NCBI RefSeq assembly: GCF_001458175.1
Contig: NZ_CYPW01000024.1
Span: 1 to 64,000 of the forward strand
Origin: Shimia marina
GTDB taxonomy: Bacteria; Pseudomonadota; Alphaproteobacteria; Rhodobacterales; Rhodobacteraceae
Direction: 5' to 3'
DNA: 64,000 nt
Below, piece by piece: positions 1 through 7,486 of the stretch; the stretch's first letter is position 1; every line of letters starts with the position of its first letter. The notes below the pieces were generated by a model, which was not told the origin of the DNA, did no database searches, and worked only from the letters and a program-made list of their open reading frames with translations. The position numbers and the translations under genes were made by a program.

Positions 1-122
1 GCTCTTCTCTAAATCGGCTTCTCTTCATCGTCTGTATCCTCAGTTGGGGAACAGGCTAACCTCAAAGTGAGGACTCTAAGGGGAGCACGTCAGCTTGGGG
101 GAGATCCGAAATTTCTTCTCAA

Positions 123-1130
123 CTATCGTTGGCGTGATCCTAATAGCAAAACAAATACAAATGCAGCTCCGAGAGAAGTCGTTACGATACCAACGGGCAG
201 CTCCTGTGGCGCTAATAAAAGTCGAGACAGAATATCTGATGCGGTCAGCAAAATCGCCCCGACTAAAGCTGCGGTGGGCACCAGTAAACCGTGTAGCGGT
301 CCAACGATACCCCGGGCGAGATGGGGTACCATCAGGCCAACAAAGCCAATGACACCTGCGACTGAAACAAAGGCAGCGGTTGCGAGCGCCGACACCATGA
401 AGGACATCACTCGCAGCCGGTGTACCGGCACACCAAGACTGGTCGCGGTCAAATCCCCGGCCAGCAACGCGTCAAACCATCGGCGGCGATAGAAAGCATA
501 GAAGAAGATCATAAGCAAAGCGCTGAGAACCAGTGGTAAGGACGCCCAGCGGGACAGGCCAAGCCCTCCCAGCATCCAGAAAATGACGGAATGCGCAGCA
601 CGATTGTCACCTGAGAAAATCAGATAGTTGGTCACTGCCGAGAATAGAAATGATACAGCCAGGCCAGACAATATGAGCTTTTCGGGAGCGCTGGTACGGA
701 GACGTTGCACCAGCAGCAGCACGATGCCGGAGGCGATCATCCCCCCCACGAAGGCGGCTATTGGCAAGGTCCAGATCCCCAGCACATCGCCCGTGATCGT
801 AATCACGAATACCGCCCCTGCTGCGGCTCCGGAGGAGAGGCCAAAGAGGAACGGATCCGCCAGATCATTGCGCGTGGTTGTTTGCAACACAACGCCCACA
901 ATCCCCAAGCCCGCGCCGATGATGGCGGAAAATAGCGCGCGCGGGAAGCGCAGATCAAAGACGATACGTCCCATTGGCGTTGGGTCTGCACTGCTCAGGC
1001 CAAGCCCTGTCGCAATTGCCGACAATGCATCTGCAGCTGGGATAGAGGTTGTTCCATAAAGCACGGACAGAAGAATGAGGGCGGCCAGAACGGCCACCCC
1101 CAAGATCAGTATCAGACCGGTTCGGCGCAT
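123..1130 (-). CDS. btuC: Cobalamin-type ABC transporter permease (BtuC/FecCD family)
   Basis: Integral membrane subunit of a binding-protein-dependent importer, about 335 aa with nine to ten hydrophobic helices. FecCD-family signatures are visible: RNDLADPFLFGLSSGAA in the N-terminal half and GVIGFVGLMVPHLAR in the C-terminal half, the loops that contact the ATPase in this family. The ATG at 1130 lies one base after the stop of the binding-protein gene; a longer reading to 1181 would overlap that gene and adds a non-hydrophobic tail, so it is rejected. It is the last gene of the riboswitch operon. Iron-siderophore permeases belong to the same family; the cobalamin call rests on the upstream B12 riboswitch, not on this sequence. 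Confidence 0.86.
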   Translation of the reverse strand: MRRTGLILILGVAVLAALILLSVLYGTTSIPAADALSAIATGLGLSSADPTPMGRIVFDLRFPRALFSAIIGAGLGIVGVVLQTTTRNDLADPFLFGLSSGAAAGAVFVITITGDVLGIWTLPIAAFVGGMIASGIVLLLVQRLRTSAPEKLILSGLAVSFLFSAVTNYLIFSGDNRAAHSVIFWMLGGLGLSRWASLPLVLSALLMIFFYAFYRRRWFDALLAGDLTATSLGVPVHRLRVMSFMVSALATAAFVSVAGVIGFVGLMVPHLARGIVGPLHGLLVPTAALVGAILLTASDILSRLLLAPQELPVGIVTTSLGAAFVFVLLLGSRQR

Positions 1131-1131
1131 A

Positions 1132-2076
1132 TTAGAACAGATCCGGATGCATCGCGGACGCGACTTTCTGGATGGCATCAATATTGGCGGGTCCAGGTGT
1201 CAGCTCTTCGTAGCGCAGACCAATCCAGCGGCCATTTTTGACAGCATCTGTGTGCTGCATCACAGGATGTTCCTGCAGGAATTTAAATGTGCCCTCTGCG
1301 CCATCACCATTGGAGTAGTCCAGCAGGATCAGGAACTCAGGATTGGATGCGGCAACAGCCTCCCAAGAGGAACGGCCCCAGCTGGTGTCCATGTCATGGG
1401 TGACATTTGTTCCGCCCGCTGCGGCGATCATGGCATCAGGAATAGCGAACTTCCCAGCGGTGAATGGTGCATCGGCTGGACCATCAAGCAGGAATACGCG
1501 TGGCTTTGCCTGATCAGCGGTTTTGGCTTCAATCGCAGCAAGTTGCTCCTTCCAGCCAGACACCAATTCATCAGCTTTCTCAGACACGCCCATTACGGTG
1601 CCGAGACGGGTCACATCATCAAAGAGCAGGTCCATGGTGGCTTCTGGACGGTCCTTGTCCATATGGACACAGCTTTCGGTGAGGACCATGGTCTTGATGC
1701 CAAATGGTGCAAGCGTATCTGGGGTCACGTCACCACCGGGTTTCATGCCGTAATACCAGCCCGCGAAGAACATCTCCGGGGACACAGCCACAAGATTTTC
1801 AACAGTTGGGTATTTGGGGGCCAGTTCGGGGATGTCGCCACGCTGCGTGTCAAAATCTGGGCTTGTTTTGTACCAGCCGGTGATGCCGGTCAGACCAACG
1901 ATCTTGTCCTGCAGGCCCAGCGCAAAGGCCATATCGGTCATGTTCATGTCATGCACAACGATACGTTCAGGGGATTTATCGAAGGTGAGAGTGTCGCCGC
2001 AGTTATCGACGCTGATTTCAGCCGAAGCTGCGCCAGCCAGCCCCAGCACAATTGCTGTGGACCAGAGAGTTTTCAT
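1132..2076 (-). CDS. btuF: Periplasmic corrinoid-binding protein of ABC importer (BtuF-like)
   Basis: A 314-aa substrate-binding protein of the Peripla_BP_2/BtuF fold. It has a signal peptide (basic start MKT, hydrophobic stretch, cleavage after AGAASA). The early motif TFDKSPERIVVHD is typical of the first strand of these proteins, and the 300-aa size fits. Its start is preceded by AAAGGAG, and it lies 12 bases after the ATPase gene. It should capture the ligand in the periplasm and deliver it to the permease encoded next. Heme, iron-siderophore and corrinoid binders share this fold; B12 specificity is inferred from the riboswitch. Confidence 0.85.
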   Translation of the reverse strand: MKTLWSTAIVLGLAGAASAEISVDNCGDTLTFDKSPERIVVHDMNMTDMAFALGLQDKIVGLTGITGWYKTSPDFDTQRGDIPELAPKYPTVENLVAVSPEMFFAGWYYGMKPGGDVTPDTLAPFGIKTMVLTESCVHMDKDRPEATMDLLFDDVTRLGTVMGVSEKADELVSGWKEQLAAIEAKTADQAKPRVFLLDGPADAPFTAGKFAIPDAMIAAAGGTNVTHDMDTSWGRSSWEAVAASNPEFLILLDYSNGDGAEGTFKFLQEHPVMQHTDAVKNGRWIGLRYEELTPGPANIDAIQKVASAMHPDLF

Positions 2077-2088
2077 TTTGTTGCTCCT

Positions 2089-2865
2089 TTAGCGGGTTAT
2101 TTCAGTTTTACGAATATCGAGCGCCGGTATTTGCCGTCCCTCATGGGGTAAAAGCAGATAGTCGACGCCGAATGTCTGGCGTACGGCTGCGGGGGTTAGG
2201 ACCTTTTCAACGGTCCCGAAATCCGTCAGCCGGCTGTCTTTGATGAGAGCCACATGGGTGGCAAATTCCGGGATCATTACCAGATCATGTAAGATTGTGA
2301 CCACCGTGATCCCTAATCCTGCCACCAAGGAGAGCATGCGCCCTTTGGCATCTGGATCTAGGTGATTGGTCGGTTCATCCAGAAAGAGAAGCTTGGGGCG
2401 CTGTACCAAGGCGCGTGCAATATGGGCGCGTTGCTTTTCACCACCGGACAGACGGCCCATCGGCTTGTTCGCGAGATGGTGGATGCCGGTCAGATCCAAA
2501 ATACTGGCAAGTGCCTCTGTGTGCTCGGCATTGGAAAAATCGCCCCAGATCGGCATTTGTCCCAGTGCTACGTAATCTCGCAACATAAGCCGCCCGTCGG
2601 GTTCTGATTGCTGCGAAACGGTGGCTATTTTGCGGGCGCGGTTGAGCGCGCTGAGGCTACGCAGGCTTTGGCCCTCAACCCTGACATCTCCATGGGTGAT
2701 GTCAGCCATACCGGAAAGAAGATTGAGCAGCGTTGTCTTTCCTGCACCATTTGGTCCGGCGATGGCCAGCACAGCGCCTTGCGGCAAATCAAAGCATACA
2801 TCGCGCAGCATCGCATTGCCATTTGGGGCAAAACATTCCAGCCCTTCAACGTGGAGAAACAACAT
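2089..2865 (-). CDS. btuD: ABC transporter ATP-binding protein (BtuD/FecE-like)
   Basis: A 258-aa cytoplasmic ATPase that powers the importer. Walker A is GPNGAGKTTLL near residue 38, the ABC signature is LSGGEKQRAHIARAL near residue 138, and Walker B is LLFLDEPTNHLD near residue 158, followed by the switch histidine in TILHD. This is the normal length and motif order for FecE/BtuD ATPases. It sits six bases downstream of the DUF1636 gene and 12 bases upstream of the binding protein, so all four genes are almost certainly one transcript. Confidence 0.9.
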   Translation of the reverse strand: MLFLHVEGLECFAPNGNAMLRDVCFDLPQGAVLAIAGPNGAGKTTLLNLLSGMADITHGDVRVEGQSLRSLSALNRARKIATVSQQSEPDGRLMLRDYVALGQMPIWGDFSNAEHTEALASILDLTGIHHLANKPMGRLSGGEKQRAHIARALVQRPKLLFLDEPTNHLDPDAKGRMLSLVAGLGITVVTILHDLVMIPEFATHVALIKDSRLTDFGTVEKVLTPAAVRQTFGVDYLLLPHEGRQIPALDIRKTEITR

Positions 2866-2871
2866 CAGGTC

Positions 2872-3225
2872 TTACCTCCCAATAAATAGGGCAGGGAGGC
2901 GGGCAAGGGTCTTGTCTTGTAATGCTACCGGCCGCTCTGTGCTGCTGGTCCATCCAGTTTTGCTGTCAGCATATTGCAATGAGAACTCGGCAAATCCTGC
3001 GATTTCTTGTGGGGTGCTGATCGCGCCAAACAAATAACTGGCTTTGCCTGCGCCCTGAAGGCCAATCACCGGAGGGAAATCGCAGCCAGCGAGGCAATCC
3101 ACCGCCCGAAACTTTGTTCCACTTGGCACATGGCCTGTCAGCGCGGCTTTGAGGTGGCGAGCTTCGCTAGCACCGCAACAGCGGCTACAGATCAAAATGG
3201 TTTGTTCAGATAAGTTTGTCACCAC
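2872..3225 (-). CDS. DUF1636 family predicted metal-binding protein
   Basis: A 117-aa protein of the DUF1636 type, recognised by a CSRCCGASE motif near residue 13 and a second cysteine motif CLAGCDFPP near residue 45, which together resemble a metal or cluster-binding thioredoxin-like site. Proteins of this family are often linked to cobalamin genes; the biochemical role is unknown. Translation appears to begin at GTG (3225), four bases after the stop of a 20-codon leader ORF that carries the only good ribosome binding site nearby, so coupling of the two is likely. It is the first full-length gene of the B12-riboswitch operon. Confidence 0.8.
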   Translation of the reverse strand: MVTNLSEQTILICSRCCGASEARHLKAALTGHVPSGTKFRAVDCLAGCDFPPVIGLQGAGKASYLFGAISTPQEIAGFAEFSLQYADSKTGWTSSTERPVALQDKTLARLPALFIGR

Positions 3226-3229
3226 GACC

Positions 3230-3292
3230 CTAACGTAAAGCCAAACGTGGATCGAAGGTGCCTATTGCGTAAAGTGACTTACGTGGGTCCAT
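3230..3292 (-). CDS. 20-residue leader ORF between B12 riboswitch and operon
   Basis: A short ORF, ATG at 3292 to TAG at 3230-3232, preceded by a near-perfect Shine-Dalgarno AAGGAGG four bases before the ATG. It encodes MDPRKSLYAIG... and ends ...DPRLALR; the DPR tripeptide appears twice. It starts about 43 bases after the B12 box and stops four bases before the GTG of the DUF1636 gene, which has no comparable ribosome binding site. The simplest reading is a leader peptide whose ribosome binding site is the riboswitch's control point and whose translation carries ribosomes onto the operon. Whether the peptide itself has a role cannot be told from one sequence. Confidence 0.5.
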   Translation of the reverse strand: MDPRKSLYAIGTFDPRLALR

Positions 3293-3334
3293 AAAGCCTC
3301 CTTCCAAAGCGCCCCGCCCTGGGTTGGTGAAAGT

Positions 3335-3521
3335 GCAATGGCAGGTCTCCTGACTCGCGGGTCGTAGCTTGGCCAGCCTTCCCAGGAAGCACCCAGTGGC
3401 ATGTATTGGCCTCGCTCTCCGCTCACAGTTGCGGGGGCAGTCACGGATTTGGCGCGTTTGAAAGGCACCGCACCGTGTTCCCTTTTCATTCTTTCAGGCA
3501 TTTGCCTGTCAGAAACCATCG
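3335..3521 (-). ncRNA. Cobalamin (B12) riboswitch
   Basis: On the minus strand this leader carries the conserved blocks of the cobalamin riboswitch in order: AAAGGGAA followed by CGGTG, then GACTGCCCCCGCAACTGTGA, then GCCACTGGG and TGGGAAGGC, and finally the B12 box AGTCAGGAGACCTGCC at about 3340-3355. The 5' edge fits a transcription start near 3520. It represses in response to adenosylcobalamin in this family. It precedes the leader ORF and the DUF1636/ABC importer operon, which identifies that importer as a corrinoid uptake system. Confidence 0.97.
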
Positions 3522-3526
3522 CGGCC

Positions 3527-3555
3527 TAGGTGCAGTACCAAAGAGTTTCTGTCAA
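3527..3555 (-). promoter_or_regulatory. Candidate sigma-70 promoter for the B12 operon
   Basis: On the minus strand a perfect -35 hexamer TTGACA (3550-3555) is followed 17 bases later by CACCTA (3527-3532), a weak -10. Initiation just after this would begin right at the 5' edge of the riboswitch, which supports the assignment. The -10 match is poor, as is common in alphaproteobacteria. Confidence 0.5.
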
Positions 3556-3560
3556 TAAAA

Positions 3561-3580
3561 AACTCCCGGTAGGCCGGAAA
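3561..3580 (-). terminator. Possible weak terminator after the dehydratase gene
   Basis: On the minus strand, downstream of the dehydratase stop, a short CCGG-CCTA-CCGG hairpin is followed by AG and then a run of six T. The stem is only four to five base pairs, so this is a tentative call; it would separate the dehydratase transcript from the B12 operon promoter that begins immediately afterwards. Confidence 0.35.
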
Positions 3581-3621
3581 GCGCGCTTGATAGATCCGTC
3601 ATGCAGGGGCGCACGTCCTAT

Positions 3622-4596
3622 CTACAGGGTGTTTTTAATCTGATCTTGATCAAAATTGGCACCACATAGGAGGACGGCACTTGTTTGGTTTTTGTACTTT
3701 TCTGGAGCGTTCAGGTAAGGTGCTAGGGCAAGTGCGGCGGCGCCTTCGACAAGCATGTTGTCTTGCCAAGCGAGTGCTTTCAGGGCCTCGGCGATTTGAG
3801 CTTCATCGCAGTGAATGATTTCGTCGATAACCTCTGTGGCCATGGGGAGAGTCACAGACCCTTCATCCACACCGCCGGCAACGCCATCGGCCAGCGTATC
3901 GAAATGATCTGTTTCGACGATTTTACCTGCATTGATGGAGGCAGCCAAGGCCGCGGTGTTTAAGGCGCTTACGCCAATCACCTGTGTATGTGGCGAGAAG
4001 GCCTTCAAGACCGCGCCAATACCAGAAATGAGGCCCCCGCCGCCCATGGAGATAAAGATGTTATCAAGCCTTGGGAGTTGGTCGAGCAACTCGAGACCGA
4101 TGGTGCCCTGACCTGCGATGACCCCAAGATCGTTGTATGGGGAAATATAGGTGTATCCTTCTTGCGTGGCCAGCTTTCGTGCATGTACTTCCGCGAGCGA
4201 AGAATCTGCGCCTGCGATGATCACGCGTGTCCCATAGCTTTCGATGGTTTCGCGTTTTTGTGTCACGACATTTTCTGGTAGGACCACCGTCAATTTATGC
4301 CCGGTTTTTTGCGCTGCAAAGGAGCAGGCGATGCCGTGATTGCCGGAGGAGGCTGTGATGACGGGCCGCTCTGTCGGAGTCGTGGTGAGCTTGGCTGTGG
4401 CACCGCGCAGCTTGAAAGATCCGGTAAACTGGAAGTTTTCCGTTTTATAGACCAGTTGCGTTCCCTCAGGCTGTGTCAGTCGGGATGGGATGATTGGTGT
4501 TTTGTTGATCAGCGGCGCGATGCGCTTGTGTGTGGTTACGGAAGCGGCAGCGGAGCGTAGGATTAGTTCGGAAGGCTTGGACATGGAGGGGCTCAT
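3622..4596 (-). CDS. PLP-dependent threonine/serine-dehydratase family enzyme (EutB/BhcB-like)
   Basis: A 324-aa fold-type-II PLP enzyme. FTGSFKLRGA near residue 57 carries the Schiff-base lysine, SSGNHGIA near 83 binds the substrate carboxylate, and MGGGGLISG near 184 is the phosphate-binding glycine loop. It lacks the C-terminal ACT domain of biosynthetic IlvA, so it is catabolic. Its start overlaps the stop of the OCD-family gene by four bases (ATGA). The pairing with an EutC-like reductase matches eutBC of ectoine catabolism and bhcB/bhcD of the beta-hydroxyaspartate cycle, where the dehydratase makes iminosuccinate from 3-hydroxyaspartate. The substrate here is inferred; the rest of neither pathway is in the window. 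A second possible start is at 4584. Confidence 0.85.
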   Translation of the reverse strand: MSPSMSKPSELILRSAAASVTTHKRIAPLINKTPIIPSRLTQPEGTQLVYKTENFQFTGSFKLRGATAKLTTTPTERPVITASSGNHGIACSFAAQKTGHKLTVVLPENVVTQKRETIESYGTRVIIAGADSSLAEVHARKLATQEGYTYISPYNDLGVIAGQGTIGLELLDQLPRLDNIFISMGGGGLISGIGAVLKAFSPHTQVIGVSALNTAALAASINAGKIVETDHFDTLADGVAGGVDEGSVTLPMATEVIDEIIHCDEAQIAEALKALAWQDNMLVEGAAALALAPYLNAPEKYKNQTSAVLLCGANFDQDQIKNTL

Positions 4597-5546
4597 AAAG
4601 ATGTGTTTTGAAGATTGGCCGCGCGCAAGATCGCGAGGGACACGGCGGCATCCTGTACGGCCAGTCCTGTCAGGTCCGCGATGGTGATTTGAGTATCATT
4701 TGTGCGGCCGGGGTGATCCTGGTTTAGAACGTGACCGAGGCAGATTGGGCGGCTGTTTGGCGGGAGGTGTTGAAACTCGCCCAATTGCAGAGATTGAGAG
4801 GAAGCGTCACAAATCAAAAGCTCCGCAGATGTGATCAGGTTGATGGAGAGTTCCTGTTTGCCGGGGCTATCCGCACCAAGAGCCGTGATATGGGTGCCGG
4901 GCTCGATCCAGTCGCTTGTGATCAATGGCTTTCTTGAAGGCGTGCATGTGATAATGACCTCAGCGGCGCCACAGGCTTCAGCCAGATCTATGACCGACAC
5001 GGCATCAATTCCGTGTTTCCGAAGATCTTCAGCGGTTGAATGAGCTTTGGCGGTGTCTCTTCCCCATATTTTAAAAGAGAGGCTCCGATCGGGGGTCAGC
5101 TGTTGCAAGCACCGGGCTTGATGACGGGCCTGCAAGCCTGTTCCAATCACCAGGACGGTGCCGAAGCCTGATTTTGCCAATGCCTTCGTGGCAAGTGCGC
5201 CGCCAAGTCCGGTGCGAATGTCGGTGAGCCAGCCTTCATCCCTAAGTATCGCCAAAGGCGCGCCTGTTTGGGCGCAAAAGACAAGGTTCATTCCATTTGA
5301 AGAGGGCAGGCCATTGTCTGGATTGCGGTAAAAGCCGGTTGAGACTTTCACAACAAAACCTTCTGTCCCCTCAATAAACCCGGTTTTGACACAGCATTCC
5401 CCTTGGGAGGCTGGAAATGCCAGTTGCGCTATGGGTGGGGTCTGTGTGTGGTTTTGAGCGGACGCGATAAAGGCGTTTTGGATCGCCTCTGATGCAATCG
5501 AAAAGTCGAACAGCTCTTGAATTTGGTCTTTGTTAAGGTCGATCAC
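4593..5546 (-). CDS. Ornithine cyclodeaminase/mu-crystallin family reductase (EutC/BhcD-like)
   Basis: A 317-aa NAD(P)-binding protein of the OCD/mu-crystallin family. The stretch CCVKTGFIEG...FVVKVSTGFY followed by GLPSSNGMNLV is characteristic of the EutC/BhcD branch. The dinucleotide site is VLVIGTGLQARHQ near residue 130, and the catalytic-region aspartate is in ALGADSPGKQEL. BhcD reduces iminosuccinate to aspartate, so with the adjacent dehydratase this could convert a 3-hydroxy amino acid to the saturated amino acid. It is the first gene of a two-gene operon divergent from the YheO-type regulator. A true ornithine cyclodeaminase activity is less likely. Confidence 0.82.
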   Translation of the reverse strand: MIDLNKDQIQELFDFSIASEAIQNAFIASAQNHTQTPPIAQLAFPASQGECCVKTGFIEGTEGFVVKVSTGFYRNPDNGLPSSNGMNLVFCAQTGAPLAILRDEGWLTDIRTGLGGALATKALAKSGFGTVLVIGTGLQARHQARCLQQLTPDRSLSFKIWGRDTAKAHSTAEDLRKHGIDAVSVIDLAEACGAAEVIITCTPSRKPLITSDWIEPGTHITALGADSPGKQELSINLITSAELLICDASSQSLQLGEFQHLPPNSRPICLGHVLNQDHPGRTNDTQITIADLTGLAVQDAAVSLAILRAANLQNTSL

Positions 5547-5673
5547 TGGAAAGTCTCTGTGGCGGCTCTGTCAGCGGGATTGACCGTTGACCTCTGTTTT
5601 GGACTAAAATATCTAAAATAGACATATGAGTCAATTGGGCGTGTCGCCAGACGTGCGTTGAAAGGACAGTTTC

Positions 5674-6294
5674 TTGTCTCTGATAACCTTGCGGGCCAAC
5701 GCCTGTGCCACTGCGGATGCAATTGGATCTTTGTTTGGTCAAAGTGTCGAGGTTGTGGTGCATGATTTGGAAGCGGGCACGATTGCCCATATTGTGAACC
5801 CTTACTCACGTCGTGTTCCTGGAGATCCCTCAAACGTGCAGGACGTGGATTTCCGCGCTATGGATATGGTGATTGGCCCATATGAGAAAATCCACTGGGA
5901 TGGCTCCATCTTACGTTCGATCAGTATTGTGCAGCGTACTGAGGAAGGGCGTGCGGCTTATATGATTTGTGTGAATTCGGATCAGTCTGGATTGCTGTCT
6001 CTACAGCGCGCTGTGCAAGCACTGCTTCCGAGCAAGGCCGCAGGATCGGATGTAGGGGATGTATTTCGCAATGACTGGCATGAGCGGCTCAATATCTTTG
6101 TTAGCGACTGGTGCCGCGTACGGGATGTTTCAATCGAACGGCTCGACCGTAGTATGCGTCGCGCGCTTTTAGCTGAGCTTGATGTGTCAGGCGCATTGAA
6201 TGAACGCAATGCAGCCGCTTATGTTGGCCGCCTCTTAGGCGTGAGCCGCGCCACTATTTACAATGATCTAAAAGCAGGAGCCACTGATGTCTGA
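5674..6294 (+). CDS. YheO/DauR-type transcriptional regulator (PAS_6 plus HTH)
   Basis: A 206-aa regulator. The N-terminal 110 residues (VVVHDLEAGTIAHIVNP) resemble the YheO-type PAS domain, and the C-terminal AAAYVGRLLGVSRATIYNDLK is a helix-turn-helix. Members such as DauR control amino acid utilisation genes. The start appears to be TTG at 5674, preceded by AAAGGA at an eight-base spacing; no in-frame ATG exists nearby. It is divergent from the dehydratase/reductase pair and overlaps the deacetylase gene by eight bases, so it probably controls both. Confidence 0.8.
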   Translation: MSLITLRANACATADAIGSLFGQSVEVVVHDLEAGTIAHIVNPYSRRVPGDPSNVQDVDFRAMDMVIGPYEKIHWDGSILRSISIVQRTEEGRAAYMICVNSDQSGLLSLQRAVQALLPSKAAGSDVGDVFRNDWHERLNIFVSDWCRVRDVSIERLDRSMRRALLAELDVSGALNERNAAAYVGRLLGVSRATIYNDLKAGATDV

Positions 6295-7441
6295 TCTCCA
6301 AAATACGTTGAGCATTCTGGAACTCTTGGTTGGCTTTGCGACAGTTTCTGAGCGGTCCAATACAGACCTGATTGTCTATGTTGCCGAGTATCTCGAAGAG
6401 TTGGGGGTTGAGGCACATGTCTTCCCCGATGCAACCGGACAGAAACATGGCCTCGTTGCACACATCGGTCCCTTGGTCCCCGGCGGCGTTGTTTTGTCTG
6501 GACATACAGATGTTGTGCCGGTGACAGGACAGGATTGGCATAGTGATCCTTGGACCTTGACTGAACGAGGTGGCTGCTACTACGGGCGTGGCACATGTGA
6601 CATGAAAGGGTTTCTGGCTCTGGTATTGGCGGCTGTTCCTAAAATGCTTGCCGCGCCTCTGCAAAAGCCGATTCAGTTGGCGTTGTCTTTTGATGAGGAA
6701 GTTGGCTGTACCGGGACTGTTCCATTGCTTGCAGAACTGCAGGCGCAGTATCCCATTGCCGACCGAGTGATTGTTGGTGAGCCGACCAACTGGCGTGTTG
6801 TGACAGGCCATAAGGGGGGCATTGATGTGACAACTGACATCAAGGGAAAGGCGGCCCACTCTTCCATGCCGCATTTGGGGGTTTCTGCGATCTCCGCCGC
6901 AGCCCGTCTTGCGGCATGGCATGAAGAAGAAATGCGGCGTTGTGCAGAACATGCGGATTTGACATCCGGTTTCATGCCTCCGCACAGCACATTACAGGTA
7001 GGGACCATTCATGGGGGTGTTGCCATGAATATTGTCCCTGACGCTTGTGTGATGGAGACGGATATTCGCTTTACGCCACCTGAAACGGCAGAGGAGTGGC
7101 TGCAACGCTACGGATGTTTTGCGGCTGAGGTTGAGCGTGACATGCAGGCACTGCACCCTGAAGTCAGCATCAACTTGCGTGGCATCGAGGTGATTCCCGC
7201 GATGATGCCGGAAAAAGAGGGGCCGGCGGAACGTTTGGCGCGTCAATTGACAGGAGACAATGCTGGTCATTGTGTGTCCTATCAGACGGAGGCGGGCCAT
7301 TTTCAGAGTGCTGGGTATTCCACGGTGGTCTGTGGGCCGGGAGATATCGCACAGGCACATCAACCCAATGAATTCATCACGGCAGAACAGCTGCGGCGTG
7401 GGCAGGATGTGATGGAAAAGCTGATCGACAGATTGTGTTAA
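6287..7441 (+). CDS. argE: M20-family deacetylase, acetylornithine deacetylase-like
   Basis: A 384-aa zinc peptidase/deacylase of the M20 family. Metal and catalytic motifs are present in order: SGHTDVVPV near residue 70, GRGTCDMKGF near 102, FDEEVGCTG near 133 with the catalytic glutamate, and VGEPTN near 163; the last metal ligand lies in EAGHFQSAG near 350. The closest named relatives are ArgE-type N-acetylornithine deacetylases. Its start lies inside the regulator gene, with GGAG just upstream. Clustering with catabolic amino acid enzymes rather than arg genes suggests removal of an acyl group from an amino acid used as a nutrient; the substrate is not known. Confidence 0.83.
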   Translation: MSDLQNTLSILELLVGFATVSERSNTDLIVYVAEYLEELGVEAHVFPDATGQKHGLVAHIGPLVPGGVVLSGHTDVVPVTGQDWHSDPWTLTERGGCYYGRGTCDMKGFLALVLAAVPKMLAAPLQKPIQLALSFDEEVGCTGTVPLLAELQAQYPIADRVIVGEPTNWRVVTGHKGGIDVTTDIKGKAAHSSMPHLGVSAISAAARLAAWHEEEMRRCAEHADLTSGFMPPHSTLQVGTIHGGVAMNIVPDACVMETDIRFTPPETAEEWLQRYGCFAAEVERDMQALHPEVSINLRGIEVIPAMMPEKEGPAERLARQLTGDNAGHCVSYQTEAGHFQSAGYSTVVCGPGDIAQAHQPNEFITAEQLRRGQDVMEKLIDRLC

Positions 7442-7451
7442 AGTCGGTTGA

Positions 7452-7478
7452 GCAAAGGGCCCAAGGCGGGCCCTTTGC
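7452..7478. terminator. Bidirectional hairpin between convergent genes
   Basis: A perfect 11-bp inverted repeat, GCAAAGGGCCC and GGGCCCTTTGC, with a five-base loop, fills most of the space between the convergent deacetylase and aminotransferase genes. It lacks a strong T run, but CTTTG follows on both strands. Confidence 0.75.
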
Positions 7479-7486
7479 TGCGCAGG

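Noticed and set aside
1-122. Possible gene or terminator downstream of the permease
   Set aside because: Only a short CCTCA-AAG-TGAGG dyad is present and no frame has coding character; too close to the edge to judge.
3262-3519. An 85-codon minus-strand open frame across the riboswitch
   Set aside because: It lies entirely within the structured cobalamin riboswitch and its junction, where conservation is of RNA, not protein.
5580-5619. TTGACC and TAAAAT hexamers between the EutC-like gene and its regulator
   Set aside because: The spacings (12, 19 or 21 bases) do not fit a standard promoter well enough to call one.
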